Source: DATAFO01 sp046728935
GTDB lineage: Bacteria > Actinomycetota > Thermoleophilia > Solirubrobacterales > 70-9
Assembly: GCA_046728935.1 (NCBI GenBank)
Contig: JBKPFS010000097.1
Location: forward strand, 1 to 21,728
Length of the DNA: 21,728 bases
Direction of reading: 5' to 3'
The notes beneath the pieces are model-generated. The model worked only from the letters and a program-made list of their open reading frames with translations, was not told where the DNA came from and did not search any database. The position numbers and the translations under genes were made by a program. Below are positions 20,416-21,728 of this stretch, one piece after another. Within the stretch, counting starts at the first letter, position 1. Every line of letters starts with the position of its first letter.

Positions 20416-21728
20416 GCGCCGAGGGCCTCGTCATCGTCTCCAACCGCGGCCCGGCCGAGTTCGACCGGGACGAGTCGGGAGCGCGCCTGGTGCGTCGCGG
20501 GGGCGGCGGCCTAGTCACCGCCCTCAGCGGCCTGGTGTCCCACCGGCAGGCGCTCTGGATCGCCTCGGCGATGACCGAGGAGGACCTGGCGGTGGCGCGC
20601 GAGTACGCCGACTCACCGGTCACGGTCGAGCTCGACGGCATCTCCTACGACGTGCTGCTGGTGGAGAGCGACGGGGAGGCCTACGACCGCTTCTACAACG
20701 TGATCGCGAACCCGATCCTGTGGTTCATCCAGCACTACCTCTGGGACCTTTCGAACGCCCCCGACATCCGCCAGGAGGAGGCGGACGCCTGGGACCGGGG
20801 CTACACGCTGGTCAACGCCGACATCGCGCAGGCGGTCCTGCGCACGATCGAGGGGCAGTCCGACCCGCTCGTGATGTTCCACGACTACCACCTCTACACC
20901 TGTCCGGCGGCGGTGAGGGCGGCCCGGCCCGACGCGCTGCTGCAGCACTTCGTCCACATCCCGTGGTCCCAGCCCGACAGCTGGCGGATCCTCCCCGCGC
21001 GGATGCGCGAGCAGATCTACCGCGGGTTGCTCGCCAACGACATCATTGGCTTCCACACCACGGCCTACTGCCGCAACTTCCTGCACTGCTGCCGGGAGCT
21101 GATGGAGCTCGAGGTGGACTACGAGCGGGGCTCGATCACGCACGCCGGGCGCGAGACCTGGGTGCGCGCCTATCCCCTCGGGATCGACGCTCGGCGGCTG
21201 GAGCGCGTCGCGGCCTCGGACGAGGTGATCGCCTACGAGGAGGCGGTGCTGCGCCGCCGCCGCGACCACCTGATCATCCGCGTCGATCGGGCGGACCTGT
21301 CGAAGAATGTGCTGCGCGGGTTCACCGCGTTCGACGTCTTCCTCCAGCAGCACCCGGAGTTCCGCGAGCGGGTCACCTTCCTCGCCCACCTCCAGCCCTC
21401 ACGTCAGGACGTGCCGGAGTACCAGGAATACCTGGAGCGGATCGAGGCCCTGGTCGCCGTCGTCAACCACCGTCACGGCACCACCGACTGGATGCCGATC
21501 GACCTCCGCATCTACGAGAACTTCCCCGAGGCCGTTGCCCGCTACAAGCAGTTCGACCTGCTGATCGTCAACTCCCTCTTCGACGGCATGAACCTGGTCG
21601 CCAAGGAGGCCCCGGCGGTCAACACCCGCGACGGCGTGGTCATGCTCTCGGAGAACACCGGCGCCCACGAGGAGCTCGGGGACTGCACGCTGACCGTGAA
21701 CCCCTTCGACATCCAGGAGCAGGCCGAC
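20412..21728 (+). CDS. otsA: Trehalose-6-phosphate synthase (GT20), 3' end beyond window
   Basis: The open frame runs from the ATG at 20412 to the window edge: 439 residues and no stop. OtsA transfers glucose from UDP- or ADP-glucose to glucose-6-phosphate. Visible GT20 features are VIVSNRGPAEF with Arg12, RRGGGGLVTALSGL, the segment NPILWFIQHYLWDL, HDYHL with Asp158, FVHIPWSQPDSWRILP, VDRADLSKN with Arg293 and Lys298, and FDGMNLVAKE with Asp391 and Glu399. The motifs WPG and RLDYTKG are altered (ASAMTE, RADLSKN), so it belongs to a diverged branch. Much of the catalytic part is complete; whether a phosphatase (OtsB) domain is fused after it cannot be seen. It overlaps the TreT-like gene by 4 bases. 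Confidence 0.9.
   Translation, partial: MSAEGLVIVSNRGPAEFDRDESGARLVRRGGGGLVTALSGLVSHRQALWIASAMTEEDLAVAREYADSPVTVELDGISYDVLLVESDGEAYDRFYNVIANPILWFIQHYLWDLSNAPDIRQEEADAWDRGYTLVNADIAQAVLRTIEGQSDPLVMFHDYHLYTCPAAVRAARPDALLQHFVHIPWSQPDSWRILPARMREQIYRGLLANDIIGFHTTAYCRNFLHCCRELMELEVDYERGSITHAGRETWVRAYPLGIDARRLERVAASDEVIAYEEAVLRRRRDHLIIRVDRADLSKNVLRGFTAFDVFLQQHPEFRERVTFLAHLQPSRQDVPEYQEYLERIEALVAVVNHRHGTTDWMPIDLRIYENFPEAVARYKQFDLLIVNSLFDGMNLVAKEAPAVNTRDGVVMLSENTGAHEELGDCTLTVNPFDIQEQAD

Overview
This is a GC-rich (about 70%), densely coded bacterial chromosome segment with strong C/G third-position bias, many GTG starts, 4-base start/stop overlaps and OmpR-type regulators. Gene content (class III adenylate cyclase, TreT-like plus OtsA-like trehalose genes, an OmpR regulator/histidine kinase/HtrA trio, secreted Cys/SGGF repeat proteins, a lone FlgM-like gene) suggests an actinomycetote, most likely a Thermoleophilia/Solirubrobacterales-type lineage. 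That placement is inference from gene style; no rRNA gene is present. I see no tRNA, rRNA, CRISPR array, insertion sequence or prophage.

Layout. (1) 1-503, minus: the N-terminal part of a GT-C-like polytopic membrane protein running off the left edge. (2) 533-3680, plus: a class III adenylate cyclase with a translationally coupled lipoprotein, then two tandem paralogous secreted proteins of 278 residues, each with three Cys/SGGF repeats and each with its own near-identical promoter and leader. (3) 3693-5269, minus: an L,D-transpeptidase coupled to pyrE, sharing a stop-codon-embedded bidirectional hairpin with the upstream plus-strand gene. (4) 5338-8554, minus: a tight four-gene operon of HAD hydrolase, CPBP intramembrane protease, ABC ATPase and ABC-2 permease, ended by a double hairpin. 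(5) 8587-12666, plus: an MscS channel, a class A penicillin-binding protein and thiL. (6) 12596-14696, minus: a small FlgM-like gene overlapping thiL tail to tail, and a membrane protein with an M28-like domain that has lost its expected metal-binding residues. (7) 14836 to the right edge, plus: OmpR-family regulator, sensor kinase, lipoprotein HtrA protease and IMPase-family phosphatase, then a TreT-like glycosyltransferase coupled to a trehalose-6-phosphate synthase cut by the window edge.

How it fits together. Most genes concern the cell envelope and its stress: peptidoglycan synthesis and cross-linking (PBP, L,D-transpeptidase), turgor (MscS, trehalose), envelope proteolysis (HtrA, CPBP), export (ABC) and sensing (two-component system, cyclase). 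The regulator/kinase/HtrA order parallels mycobacterial mprA-mprB-pepD. The least explained items are the tandem SGGF-repeat proteins, the four-copy repeat ahead of the response regulator, the pseudo-M28 membrane protein and the recurring embedding of stop codons in terminator-like stems.
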